Shown: in pieces, positions 51,472 through 63,246 of the stretch
Numbering within the stretch: position 1 is the first letter of the stretch
Layout of the letters: each line of letters opens with the position of its first letter
Origin: Zonotrichia leucophrys gambelii
Lineage: Eukaryota > Chordata > Aves > Passeriformes > Passerellidae
Length of the DNA stretch: 64,000 nucleotides
Direction: 5' to 3'
Assembly: GCF_028769735.1 (NCBI RefSeq)
Contig: NC_088171.1
Span: 128,605,533-128,669,532 of the forward strand
Made by a program: the position numbers and the translations under genes
The notes under the pieces: generated by a model
The model's input: the letters and a program-made list of their open reading frames with translations, nothing else
Databases searched by the model: none
What the model was told of the DNA's origin: nothing

Positions 51472-51845
51472 CCTAAGCGTACCGAGGGATCTGGCGGAAG
51501 AGCTTGCCATGCTGCTTTCAGTCATCACCAGTAGTTCTGGGTAACTGGAGAGGTCCCAGTTGACTGGAAATTAGCAAATGTGTACAAGAAAGGCTGGAAT
51601 GAGGTTTCAACAAGGTTTCAGCCTGACTTCAGTGCCAGAGAAGTCATGGAGCAGATCATCTTGAGTGCCAACATGGGGCATGTACAGGACAACCAGGAAA
51701 TCAGGCCTGGCAAGGTTGGTTTTATGAAAGGTAGGTCCTGCTTGACCAACCTGATGTCTTTCTGTGATGGTGACCTGTTTTGTGGATGAGGGAAAGGCTG
51801 CAGACATTGTCTGCCTGGGCTTCAGTAAAGCATTTTAGCCTGGCC

Positions 51846-53439
51846 CCTAACCTGCAGCAGCAGATGACTGCAAAAAACTCCAACACTGCTGACTCACATC
51901 CTGAGAGCAAAGAGGACTTGTCAGACACATGGCTGCTTGCTTCTCTCACAAGGAATTACTTCTCAGAAAGTTGCTTCCTGTGACTTTGTGCACCTGATGT
52001 AACATCTTCAGCCTTCATAGAGTTACCTGCTATTGCCCTACACTGTTACTGTCCATAATTCCATATCCAGCAAGCATTTAGTTCCATTGTTTTATGTCAT
52101 GTTTCTTTCTATCAGTTCATAGGATGAGAAGGACATGCAAAGATGTCTCAGCTTTGCTTTACTCTCTCACAGAATATCTCAAAAAGAGGAAAGGAAAACC
52201 TGTTCACTAGCTGAGGAGAAGTACTTTGTCTCCCTAGTGGATGATGTCCATGTGTCCTTCAAAAAGACATTTTGTTGTGCTCAGACCTTCGAAGCAGGAA
52301 AAAGGTAACATGAAGAAATCAGTACAAATTATTCTGTTTGTGTATACTTGTTTTCATATTTGGTTCTACATCATGTATATACTGACTGCCTCTTGTACTT
52401 CTCCAATTTTGGTACAACGAATTCTACACTATTTTTGAAAAAGAAGAAAAATTAGCACAGTATCTTTTCCCCAAAATGGTGAAGTTAGATGAAGTAAAAA
52501 AATATATGACAACAGTGTAGGGTGAAACAGAGCTAATCACTAAAGAAAGCAGTATCTGGGGTGATAGGAGACAACATTTGCATGACTCAAGAAGGTATAG
52601 AAATTTCTACAGGGCATGAATTCATGAGTCAGAATCACATATTAAAAATAAGCAATGGACAAAGTAAATATTTTTGATATATAGAGGTATTATTCCATTG
52701 AGAGTTTCTGCTAAGTGGACCATAAATTATCTGAACTTTACTCCTGTGCTTTATTACACCACTGAAACCTCCTGGTATAGTCCATTATGTGTCTTTATTT
52801 TCCCTTATATTCTCACACACACAAATGTCGCAGTCTGCATAACCTGAAAGATTACTTAAATACTGAAAGAATTTCTCAGATTTCTAATCACATGCCATTT
52901 AGAAATATTTTACATCATGTGAAGAAATTCTAAAAAGAAACCAATCATATAATAGTCCACCGGACAACATATAACAGTTGTAGTAGGTTCTATGAAATTA
53001 GCTGATGGCTGAGAATAGGATTTTCCAAATCCTCTAAGCACCAGATATGAACAAATAGAGGAAAAGATAAATTAACCTGCTTAATTCTAAGTACAGTAGA
53101 ATACAAATTGCCAGAATTATGCAAAGTACATACATGCACACATGCATGCACATGCACCCCACACAGGGGCAAACCCACATTTTCCCCCATTTCTGAACCT
53201 GGTACCTTGCTCTGTTGGGCTGCTTAGGAGACTCTGATCCAAAGTTATGTCAAGCAGGATTGTGGAAGCTCCCAACACATCTACCAAGGCTGGGTAAATC
53301 AAAGATAGAGGCCAGACAGAAATTTCTCTCTTGATTCTTCAAGCATGGGAGCTGGATGCAAGGCTGACCACCTTCCTCTTCAGAAGTATTACTGGCTAAG
53401 CCTTCACTTTGTCTCCATGACAATATCCATCTCGTTCCT
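51846..53439. other. Intergenic spacer between CR1 and RTE relics
   Basis: No gene seen. The last 240 bp (53200-53439) could be a 5' continuation of the RTE-like element but carry no recognisable motif. Confidence 0.45.
53125..53160. repeat. Degenerate (ACATGC)n microsatellite
   Basis: Alternating purine-pyrimidine sequence built of ACATAC/ACATGC hexamers, ending in CCCC. Such runs can adopt Z-DNA. Confidence 0.8.
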
Positions 53440-55810
53440 TGATTAGTGGATAGCCCCAAGTGAATCTGTACAACAAGCATCAGTCCAATCCCATCTCAGC
53501 AAGAAGCCCAAACCTTGAAGTATCTGCTTCTCCATGTTATGTACAAGAATCTGGCATGTACATCCAATGCTGCAAGCTGGAGAAATCAGCTCAAGTTATG
53601 AGAGAGATGGAAAATTACAGTATTGATATTCTCAGCATGAATGGGTACAGATGGTCAGGAACAGATTGTATCAAATTGAAGAACAATAATAAAATCATGA
53701 ACTACTGAGGTTCCCCTTCTGGAGGAAAACAGATAAGTTGCACTGATTGTGAGTGACACCACATAAAGAGCCCTGTGAGACTGACGAGGAACCAATCAGC
53801 AGCAAAGCAGCAGGTACACAGTTCAAGTAAGTGAGGATGAAAACCCTCCAAATGTACCATGATACAAAAACACTTCCTAAAACATCTTACAGAACCTTTT
53901 TAACAGTAGCACACCCTCATTGACATGGCTGGGCATAAATGGGAAAGTAGAGAGAACTAATTATGGACAGAACATGACTGGGTATCTGGAATCTGTTCAC
54001 ACAGCAGCACTAATAAAGACATTATTCAACTTTAGTAACTAAATTATCTCTTGATGGCAAGAGCATGTTCTTCTGCCCACAAAATCACATCAGACTGGTG
54101 ATAATAAAATATGGGCACAACATGATTTTAACCTGTATTAATTTTTTATTGTTCCTCTGAATGTTTGGGCATGTAAGTTTTAGATGCCAACAGTGATGTG
54201 ACATATATGCTGCCATTGTGGAAAATAAATGAGATAATTGTAGAAGTAAATAAAAAATAGCCACTCAAATGTATGGTGTTTAAATGTCAATTCTTTAAAA
54301 AGCAATTCTTCCACTGAAAGGCGTAATTTTCAGGTTTCACAAAAACAAAACTTGAGTATCCTCAGCAAAATATGTTAGTAGAACTAAGACTTTTCTGATA
54401 TTTTTCAATAAAAATAGGGCTGGGTCACTGCAATGCTGTGGAGTAGCAGTGCCAGAAAGGGACCAGCAAAGCAGTACTTCCAAAGTGGTCAGGACAAAGC
54501 CTCATTAAAATGGAAAAAGTGAATCAATGTTTATGAAGAAAAGACATCACACTGGCAGACAGCGAAAAGGGGGCTCCTGATTTTAATAATAGCTTAAAAG
54601 GGAAGAACTGGGAGGCACAACACAGTGTAGGGTAAAACAGATCAGATCTGCTCAAAGGCAGCAAAAAGAATCACAAAAGGATGCTCTAAATCTTGAACTG
54701 AGAACAAGAGAATGGATCCACTTTAAAAGAAAGTAGAAAAAAACCATACAAAACTACCTGAAAGACAATTTTCATGACTGTAAGGCTGACATAGCATCAC
54801 AGTCCTCTCCAGAAAATTATCCTACATACTTACACTGAATTGGATTTGCAACATCACTGCATCATCAGGTACCTTAAGAACAGCAGATTACTTCTGGCAG
54901 CTGCTCTTGTGCTGACCGTATGCTCACTGTCAGTGAACAACCAGTGCACAGTGGGACACAGGGCACATTCCAAACATACCTAGACTGTGGTCTTTGGTAC
55001 TGACTTCCAGGAAGCTTTCAAGAGAATCTCTGAAATTTTTTAGTGAATCTGTACAATACCCAGAAAATGTTATGGTGTTCATTAAGACATGAGATAGATG
55101 GACCAAGATCTCTAACCAGCTGGCTTAAAGTTAATAGTGAATTTACTGTATTTTGGAGGTAACACATCTTCAAGACAGTGAAATTCTGTGGTCAGGTCAC
55201 GCACATGTAGGTCTGGACATTGCTGATGGTATCTGCTTCCTGGAGACATTGATAAAAAACACACTGCCTGGGAACTGTCAGAACTGAATAAAATGTCCTG
55301 AAGTCAGAAAGTCGATAAACAAAGGTGATAAAAACCAGTGTGACCTCAGAGAATTGTATTGCTCCATAAGAGGGAAGTCTGAAGTATCATTACCTCACTA
55401 AAACAGCAACTTCTGCACGATTTCAACTGTGAGCAAATGACTCAAGTGGAAAGCTTTGCTTTGCCATGGCTGGCCTCCAGCAGGGAAATCTAACGCCCTC
55501 CATGACAAGCTAAGAGTCTTTTGTAGCTATGCATTAAACATATATCTGCAGGTCAGGAAGGAACAGATGGAAAACTGCTGTCAGCATTGGTATTCCCCTT
55601 TGCTACTCAGAAACAGTTGCACAGAATAAAGCAGGCCCTGATCTTGGACTGGACATTGTGGCCCAAAACACCTAACCTCTGGCATCCCCAAAGACAAGAA
55701 AACCAGAGACATTTTCAGCACAGTATTCACTAAAGCAGCAGTTTTGCAAGAGAATTTGGGAAACTGTGATGGCGTTGGCTTCTGATAGTACTTCCTCAAG
55801 GCAGCTGAAA
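53440..55810 (+). mobile_element. Decayed RTE-clade LINE (endonuclease plus reverse transcriptase relic)
   Basis: A run of protein matches in the right order, on one strand but in shifting frames, resembles RTE/BovB-type LINE ORF2. About 53580-53680 reads QVMREMENYSIDIL then RWSGT (start of the AP-type endonuclease). About 53935-53970 reads NGKVERTNYGQ (like the endonuclease NAKVG region). About 54885-54930 reads GSCSCADRMLTVSE (like GRSCTDQIATLR of RT). About 54998-55020 reads DFQEAF (RT motif A, DFEKAF). About 55023-55090 reads RESL then PENVMVFIK. About 55211-55240 reads LDIADGICFL (FADD box, second Asp lost). A Trp/Arg-rich C-terminal-like segment ends near 55800. Motif spacing fits RTE apart from a shortened piece between motif A and FADD. 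It has many stops and frameshifts and cannot be active. CR1 is the other bird LINE, but these motifs do not fit CR1 ORF2, which is recognisable elsewhere in the window. Boundaries are approximate. Confidence 0.7.
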
Positions 55811-58800
55811 TCTTATGCTTCTGGTGATATGAAAAGTAGGTTGAATTAAGACAGATAAAATGAAAACCTGACAGATTTGCAGTATCTTCCTTCAGGTATT
55901 TCTCACTGAAATATGTAACTGGTTAGTTTAGCAATCTACTGCATACAATTTTAGCTTTTCCTATCTTATGAATAAAATCTTAGGTTACTAAATATTTTAA
56001 CGAAACTCATTTTAATAGGTTTTTTAAGAATTTAGTTCTGATCTGTTCTGCTACATTTTTTCCGTGTCTGCTACTGGGACTCCATCCTTTAGTGTGACCA
56101 TCCATTTGAATTTTGGCTCTGCCCAAAATTAACTATGACATTTATTCAACATAGAGAGCTCTGTCAAAATCTCTGTCTAGGGCTGTTCACACAAAAGATT
56201 CTCTACAGAGTAAGGCACAAAACACAAAGGTATTTGTCTTTTGAAGCAAATTACTACACATTGTCCATAATACAAGGAATTGTCACTAAGCCACATTTCT
56301 GGTTTTATTCCTTTATTCCTGGAGGGAAAAAAACCCTCTTGTGACTAAACCTTAGTTTCAAATCACATTTGGACCCAATTACTGAATTAAGTTTATTCCA
56401 CAGTTTGACATCAGTATCATAATCCAGTTACCTATCCCATGCTGCTTTAACTTGTGATAGTGAACATTTTCTGTTTGAGATATTGTACCGCAGCTACTGG
56501 ACAGCCATAACTGATAGGATTATGTAAAAACAGCAGCTTATCATGAATGTCCTAACGTTTTCTGATGTTAAATACTCACTTGAGAATGATGCAACTGCAA
56601 ATATTGCCAGTGGTTTTGTTTGCCAAGGTTATATTTTGCCTTAAGTGATGCAAAAGAACACAGGCTCTTTTCCTGAAATAGCTGGTCTATAAATATGATA
56701 CCTTTAGATACCCAGCTGAGCCAATGATTCTTTTGCCTTCAGACTTAAATGCTGGATTATCCCATTTGTGAGGGAAAAAAAATAGGTGTTTTTTGATATT
56801 TCACCTTACATTCTTATAGCATAAGAGGGATTGAATTTTCCCTTTCGTCTTCATTCAAACTAAGTGAGAAAACTGCTGACATGTTCCTTTCTTTTTGATC
56901 TGTGTTTTATAGCTCCCCCATCTCCTGCCATGCCAAACTGCACCCCTTTGGCCAGTCTGCAATTATATTCTGGTAATAATCTTTCCCCTTTGGTTCTCCT
57001 GGCTTCTCACCCTCCATGAATTTTTGAGTCCAGGTTTCCTTTCCCTTAATGCATCCCAAATACAGCACACACCATAGTGTAGATTCACAGGCATCTGCAA
57101 ATGATTAAAGCAACCATAGGTCTTTAAAAGCAAAACTATCCTCATTTTTGGAGGGATTAGGAGTAATACTGCCCCAGATATAATACAGTAGAAATTGCCT
57201 CAAAAAAGAAGTATTTCTATTTTCTGATTAGCAAAACCTAAGTCATTCAGCCAAGTCAAAGATAACCACAGAGAAAGCAAGAATTTCTGAGGTGCTATTT
57301 TAAGAAGCAGGGATGTGAAGAGAACAAAAACAGAAGAGAAAGAAAACCATAATGCTGGAAAATCTGGAATCCTGAGATCAAAAGAGTTTTACAAATAGGA
57401 AGAAGTGATTTCATCCTCAGGTACTGTTCGATCTCTACCCTAGATCTCAAAGTGCAGAAAAACAGCAAACAGCTGTTCTCACAGGACAGTGAAAGGGAAA
57501 TGAGTAATGACGAATGCTGCTGCTTAGCTACCCAGGGATGTTTTGCCCCAGATAGCAAAATCAGGAGTGCCCAGACTGGGACTCTGCAGCTGTTGATAAG
57601 GCTTGGCTCTGTCATGAACTAGTGGAGTTGTTTTAGGCAGTTGTTTGATGCAATGGCCTCTCTTAGCAGGTGTAACAGATCCCCTATCCCTTGCTACACC
57701 CCACAGCCCACTTGTATTTTACACCACTACAGCTTTCATGTACTGTTTTGTAAGTAATTGGGATTTTCAGGTTGCTGGAAAAAATGGTCATATTCTACAA
57801 TAAGGCTCTTAGATAAAATCCCACATCTTCAAATAATTCCACTCTGACTGAATACAAGTTCGAGGTTTGGATGTCAGTATTGTAATAAATACATGAACAC
57901 AATGTGTCTACTGAATCTATATTAAATCTGTGGGTTTCTATCATATTATGGTTTTTAATCACATTTTTACAATGACAGTCAAAATACCATCTCCATCCAT
58001 TTATCTTCTTAATAATCAGCAATGCTCTTTTGTCTGCTGAAGGATCTTTGGTTTTGCCCACACAAGCCATAAAAGAAGAAAACATTATGCAACATGCTAT
58101 AAGCTCACACTTTTTGTACCTGCTGAAACTGCTCCAGTCCTGAACGAAATGAAATCATTAAATATACTAATATTCATTAATATTTAAAAAAACTAAATTC
58201 AAGATATTCCACTTTATATTCCAAAAACTTCAGAGATAACAGATCAAACTTTGAAGGCACCAGAAAACAGCAGCTCTGCCTTATGTTAGTCTAACAGTAA
58301 TTACTCATTACCTTTGAAAATAAGTCCTTAAGGTTGTTCCAAACTGTTTATAGAGTACATGATCTTCAACTGAGAGAAGCGTATATTTTTTTCATTTATT
58401 ATAGTAAGCAATGACACTTTCAGCAGTTTTTAGTTGGTGGTATTTGAACTGTGATCTTTGATTTTGTGCTAGAATTCTTCGCGTACCTTCTAAGGCCCCA
58501 GAAGTCTTGGGTGAGCACATCACAGTCTTTTCCTTCTAATTAAAGTCCCTCTTCTTCAAACACCTTTCTATCTTTCTCTAGTTTAACACTGAGCTTGTTT
58601 CCCACAAACCATTATCCATATAAATTTGTCTTCAGTTACAAAATTTCATTCATCTCTCTTCAAACATTTTTAGACTTTTAGGTGCAGAATTGCAGAAGGT
58701 ACACAAGGTGTTCGTTTGTCACTGGTTCTGCTCATCTTAAACCTCATTGCCTCTGTGTGCAATTGTGTCCAAACCTAGACAGATACTCATAAGTTAAATA

Positions 58801-61800
58801 GTCATATTTCACATCATAATGTTAAGTATAAAAATCAAGTTTTAACTAAAATACAAATGTCTGAAGCATGAGACAAACACCTCTTGAAATAAGCATTTAC
58901 CCCCATCGAGTACAGATCAGGTATGCAAAGCTGTGCACTAGGCCTGCACTGCAGACATCTAAAGTTAAGCAAGTTGAAATCCACTGCCTCCACCACATTC
59001 TTGGTCCAGTCACTGGGAAAGTACTGCAGAGATACTTCCATATAACAGAGCATGTTACCTGACTAAAAGTTACCAATTAAACACAAAGCCATGGCAAGGA
59101 TCTGAACAATTAGAAAAACCAAGTGCACACACTCACCAATCCAAAAAACATGGAAGGGGAACGATACAGATTACTGCTCCTAGTGCAAAACCCACTAAAT
59201 AAGTGTAGGAAACTCCCTAGAAAACTCTGCAAACTGAGGGATTATCTAAAGATTGTAAAACTTCAGAGGAGAATGAATTTAGGGAGTGTGTAAAATTTAT
59301 TGGAGGATTATTTTTTTTAGTGGATTGCATTGTGCCAAACTTCCTCTGGGATGTTTAAGGTAACCACGAAAAGTGTGTAAAGGGAGTGACTGAAGTAGAC
59401 TGGAGAGAAAGAGGCATAGGAAAACCAAGGGCAAAGAGGATAAAGGGGACCAGTCCCATGTAGACAGCTTACCAATTACACTGCAGTAGTCCATCCCATA
59501 TTAGTATTGCACCCTATTTCCAACTAGACTTGTGTGCATGTACCTGTCAAGGCTAGCAAACCTCAAGTGAGACTAGCCCACCAGCAGGACAACAGGAGCA
59601 TGATCCACTGGAGCAGGACCACATGGCCAAGGCACTTGAAGGTCCAGGGGCCTGCAAAGGGGAAACATGGCAGTCACCTCTGGAGTGTCCCCAGAGCAGC
59701 CACCGGAGCCCCACTGCAGCTGCGTGCACACCCAGAGGCGAGGCTCAGCCTGGCCAGCCGGAGGAGGAAGAGGGAGGAGCAGCAACAGCCAGCCCAGTCT
59801 GTGTTTACACAGGTGCCAATACAGGCACTGCACTCTGCCCCTGGGATTTGTGGCTGGCAGTGTTTATTGTTTGTATTGTGTGTAGGTGTGCACACAGGTA
59901 TTGTTTGATATTGTTACAAGCTTGCTGATACAGGAATCACAACAGCCTGGGGTCCTCTGGCTTGGGAGGGGAAACTAAAAAAAGCCCTCATCCCAAAAGC
60001 CAGGCTATTGCTAAGGTATTGTTATCATGAGCAAAGTGAAGAAGAGTCATGCAGACATAGGCAAAAAAACCTCCTGTTGAAATTTTCAGTTGGTCTAAAG
60101 GTTTATATATTTCCACATACCTGAGTGGTCATTTAGTTTGTTTTAGGCATCTGTAACATATGGAGAATAAAAGAAATTACTTTATTCAAGTATCTGTTTC
60201 ATTATGTAATTTGGCTATGATGAAACAGAAATAAAACATTGATGACTCCATAGCTGTTTTACCATGAAACACCAAGGCTATCACCAATGCTATGAATACT
60301 GTTCTAAGTATTTATGCAATAAAGAAATTATTTTTCTTTCAAATCACTTCTTAGGTATGTTCCCAAAGAAAGAACATACACAGAACTGTGGAGGCTTTTT
60401 TAATTAGCAGGTCTGTAGGCATTGGTTTAGAAAATAATGTAATTTTCTTTTACTTGAATCAACAACACCAAAATTTTGAAGGGAAACATTACCAGTTTCC
60501 TTTGATTTTCAGTATTTTATGTGGTACTAATGATTTTACTATACACTTGGGTACACATACATGCAGATGCATGTATCCATAGTCTTTCTACATACAGTCA
60601 TTTTGATAAATCTAGGCAGCACCATTAACGTGATTAAGATGAGGTCTGATTACACCCCTCAAATCACTGAAGGGAAAAAATAATAAAAACCCCTGCCAAA
60701 TAAAAATTTATTAAGGGCTCCTGCTTCTTTATTTTAATTTCTAAACCATTTCAGCAATGGCCTGTAACAGACTTACATGAGCACTTCTTGCAAGCACAGC
60801 TACCACCTGGCAACTACTACATTTACATAAATGTTTTTGAGTGTTGTTGCATTACGTACTTCAGGTGGATGACCACAAAAAGCACCAGATACAAACTCTA
60901 GGTTTCCAAAAGGGATAAATCAACAGCAGATGGCCCAACAGCATACAAATCCATTGCCATGGATCCTCTGAACTGAAAGAATATCCGTGCAAAACTCCAA
61001 TTAACTGATTTCCAAGCAGAAAGTCCCAGCTCAGACCTACACTGATTTTGCACCTAGCATGTTTCAATAAGTCACAGCAAGACTTGACTCTGGAAAACAG
61101 ACTTTTTCCTGGAATGGTAAGAGTGTGCCCCACTTGATGCCAAGACAAATCTCTGTGTAAAACTACATCCACAGATTTTGGAGAAGGAATTCATAACCGA
61201 ATGCAGAGACTCTGAGTACTCTCCTAACATTAAAATTCCTTTTTTCAGCATAGTTACAATCTTTCAAGTAATTTTCAGCCAACCCTGATCATTTGAGTTG
61301 CACCACTCGGATTCTCTCTGAAAGCAGCAGTTCACAAAGGTGTTAGAACATGAGGAGATCCTTTGGACACGGCTCACACCCACTGCTCCACACCAATGCC
61401 ACATCACCACCTAACCAACTCCACAACTGAAAGCTCTCAGTACATTCAGAGTTCTGCAGCAAAGCTAATAAATTCCAAGCAGCAGGGCTTGCTCACACCA
61501 GGGGTTACCATGACTCAACAAATCAATAATCAACGGCTTCAACTCACGCAGAACTGACAAGGCTGAAAATTTTTAATCACATTTCAGGAGATTAGTCTGG
61601 TTTTGCAAATCGTGCAAGACTTGACTACAGCTGTGTCACAAGCCATATTGTGGGCTGCATATTCTCCCTCAATTTTTTCAGTATTTCAGGAAGAAAATGA
61701 ACTGTATTTGGCACAGAGTGCACTGTATTAGTACAACAGGCACACAGCCAGGATCAGCCTATTTCCTGATCTGTTCCACTTCTTCTCATCATCCTACTTA

Positions 61801-62705
61801 TAGCTCTTCAGATCTGCTTCTCTTCCTGCATCACCCCATAAAGGTAAGTGATCCAGAGAGTCAAAGATACATTATGGCCTCTTATCACCAAAGAGCCATA
61901 ATTTTGCCATGATGATTCAGGAATCTTGCCCAAACAGTACTGTAAGAGACAAGTTAAAGAGTGAGAACCAGAAATGCATATGGATTAGTGTCAGCAGAAT
62001 CATTAAACAGGATACTATATGAAGGCAAATGCTCAAAGTGCTCAATTTCCAGATTTAAAAAAAAAATTAAGTTTAATTGAGTTCACCTCTTTTTTTGTGC
62101 ATAAGCTCGGGGTAAGGGGAGAATCATTACACACTGCAGTGTTAAGATTTAAAAAGAGCTTTTTGTACAGATGATGTTAAGCAACATTACAGTTATTACA
62201 TCTCATATCTCTCTTCAGTCTAGACAGCCTAGTTTCATTCCAGCAGAATTTTCTCATCACCTTGGCAACTTCAATAAAAGGCTGTTTATTGCATGGGAAG
62301 AGAAACAGGGTGTTTCCCAGGCAAACTGTAAAGGAACTTTGGGATACAGATACCTTGTAAAGTGTGAAACTTCCATTTTTCTTCTATAAATGTAAAATAG
62401 AAAGCTTATAATGAATCTCATACAAAGGAGTTTCTGTGGTTTATAAAATATATGTAATTTTTTAAATCCAGATTTTGCAAGTTTTAAAGAGAAAAAAATT
62501 ATTCAACTAAGTAATTATAAATATAGCAACTTAACAGTCTGAAGTTTGGTCAGTTTATATAACAACAGTTAAAAAAACAGAGCAAAACTATAAATATTTA
62601 CAGATGTCTGAAAATCCTGTTGAATTTCTTTCTGGATAAAACAAAAATAATTCATTTTTCTAATGTAGACATTAAGAATAATCAGTTGAAATAATCAAAA
62701 TCCAG
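55811..62705. other. Intergenic spacer downstream of DCAF13
   Basis: AT-rich, without recognised repeats apart from the GC-rich patch at 59530. Frames at 57295-57615 and 60861-61172 (minus) are unrecognised. Confidence 0.5.
59530..59840. other. Unidentified GC-rich patch in the intergenic spacer
   Basis: About 300 bp clearly richer in G and C than its surroundings, with overlapping open frames on both strands (59534-59908 plus, 59573-59833 minus) that are not recognised. CpG is only moderate, so it is not a CpG island like the one at RIMS2. A decayed LTR/TE fragment or an enhancer-like block are both possible; nothing decides it. Confidence 0.4.
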
Positions 62706-63158
62706 TCCATTGCTAAAGGTCACTTTATTAAATTTGTTTAAATAAAAATTTTTAAAAACGACAGCATAAGGACAATAATTTTTGTAACTCCATGTGGAGC
62801 ATTTTTTTTTGCTTTGACAAGTATTAACCTATTTTATCCCTTTTTTGTAGTAACAGTATGGAATTACAGATATTCTCCACCAAGTTATCTGCTTGTATCA
62901 AAAGGGTCAAACTCCACTGCAATATGCAGTGTTGGGCCAGTAAAATCAGACAAATGACAAAAAATGTTACAGGGGAAATTCTCATAACTACTCAAAACAG
63001 ATGATGACTTGAGAAGTCAAGAGGATGAACAAACTTGGAAGAAAAGTCATGTTTCTGGAACCACATGCTGTCTTACCAAAGTCCATCAAATTGTACAGTG
63101 TATTATTTCAATTGTGACATTTTTCTTTCATTGTGGCATTTTGTACATGTGAAAACAA
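62706..63158 (-). other. DCAF13: DCAF13 3'UTR
   Basis: The minus-strand sequence after the TAA is AT-rich with no further conserved frame. The first canonical poly(A) hexamer is about 430 nt downstream of the stop, so a UTR of about 450 nt is proposed. The exact cleavage site is a guess. Confidence 0.7.
62724..62729 (-). terminator. DCAF13: Poly(A) signal AATAAA of DCAF13
   Basis: The minus strand reads TTTAATAAAGTGACC. It is the first AATAAA after the DCAF13 stop, and a T/G-rich stretch (GGATTTTGATTATTTC) follows about 25 nt later, as expected for a cleavage/polyadenylation site. A weaker alternative further downstream cannot be excluded. Confidence 0.7.
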
Positions 63159-63246
63159 TTATTTCACTACTGCCACAATATGCTTCTTCCTCTCTGGCAC
63201 GAGGGGCACGGATCCTGGCTTGCTGTGCTTACGACGATTCAGTTCC
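63159..63246 (-). CDS. DCAF13: DCAF13 last coding exon (C-terminal 28 residues plus stop)
   Basis: DCAF13 is a WD40-repeat protein of the nucleolus. It is the homologue of yeast Sof1, acts in 18S rRNA processing in the small-subunit processome, and also serves as a substrate receptor for CUL4-DDB1. On the minus strand a pyrimidine-rich tract ending TTCCTAG is followed by a phase-2 exon reading ELNRRK, HSKPGSVPLV, PERKKHI, VAVVK and TAA. This is the conserved basic tail after the WD40 propeller; as I recall the human end it differs at only a few positions. The first base completes a Lys codon begun in the previous exon, fitting the RRRK-E junction. The exon is far too short to show as an ordinary ORF. 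Earlier exons lie beyond base 64000. Position upstream of RIMS2 on the same strand matches mammalian order. Confidence 0.93.

Larger units (their letters stand above)
51130..51845 (+). mobile_element. CR1 LINE fragment, ORF2 endonuclease-RT junction and RT
   Basis: Sense CR1 ORF2: GGCTGAGGTACTTAATGGCT, AATCCAGGAGGAAATAGCC, GATGGGATC|CACCTAAGCG, GGGATCTGGCGGAAGAGCTT, GAGGTCCCAGTTGACTGGAA, GTCATGGAGCAGATCATCTT, AGGACAACCAGGAAATCAGG, TTTATGAAAGGTAGGTCCTG and GGGCTTCAGTAAAGC. Frames are interrupted. It is split at 51370-51471 by an imperfect inverted repeat and at 51322-51358 by a 20-bp tandem duplication. It ends abruptly near 51845, before the FADD box. Confidence 0.9.
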
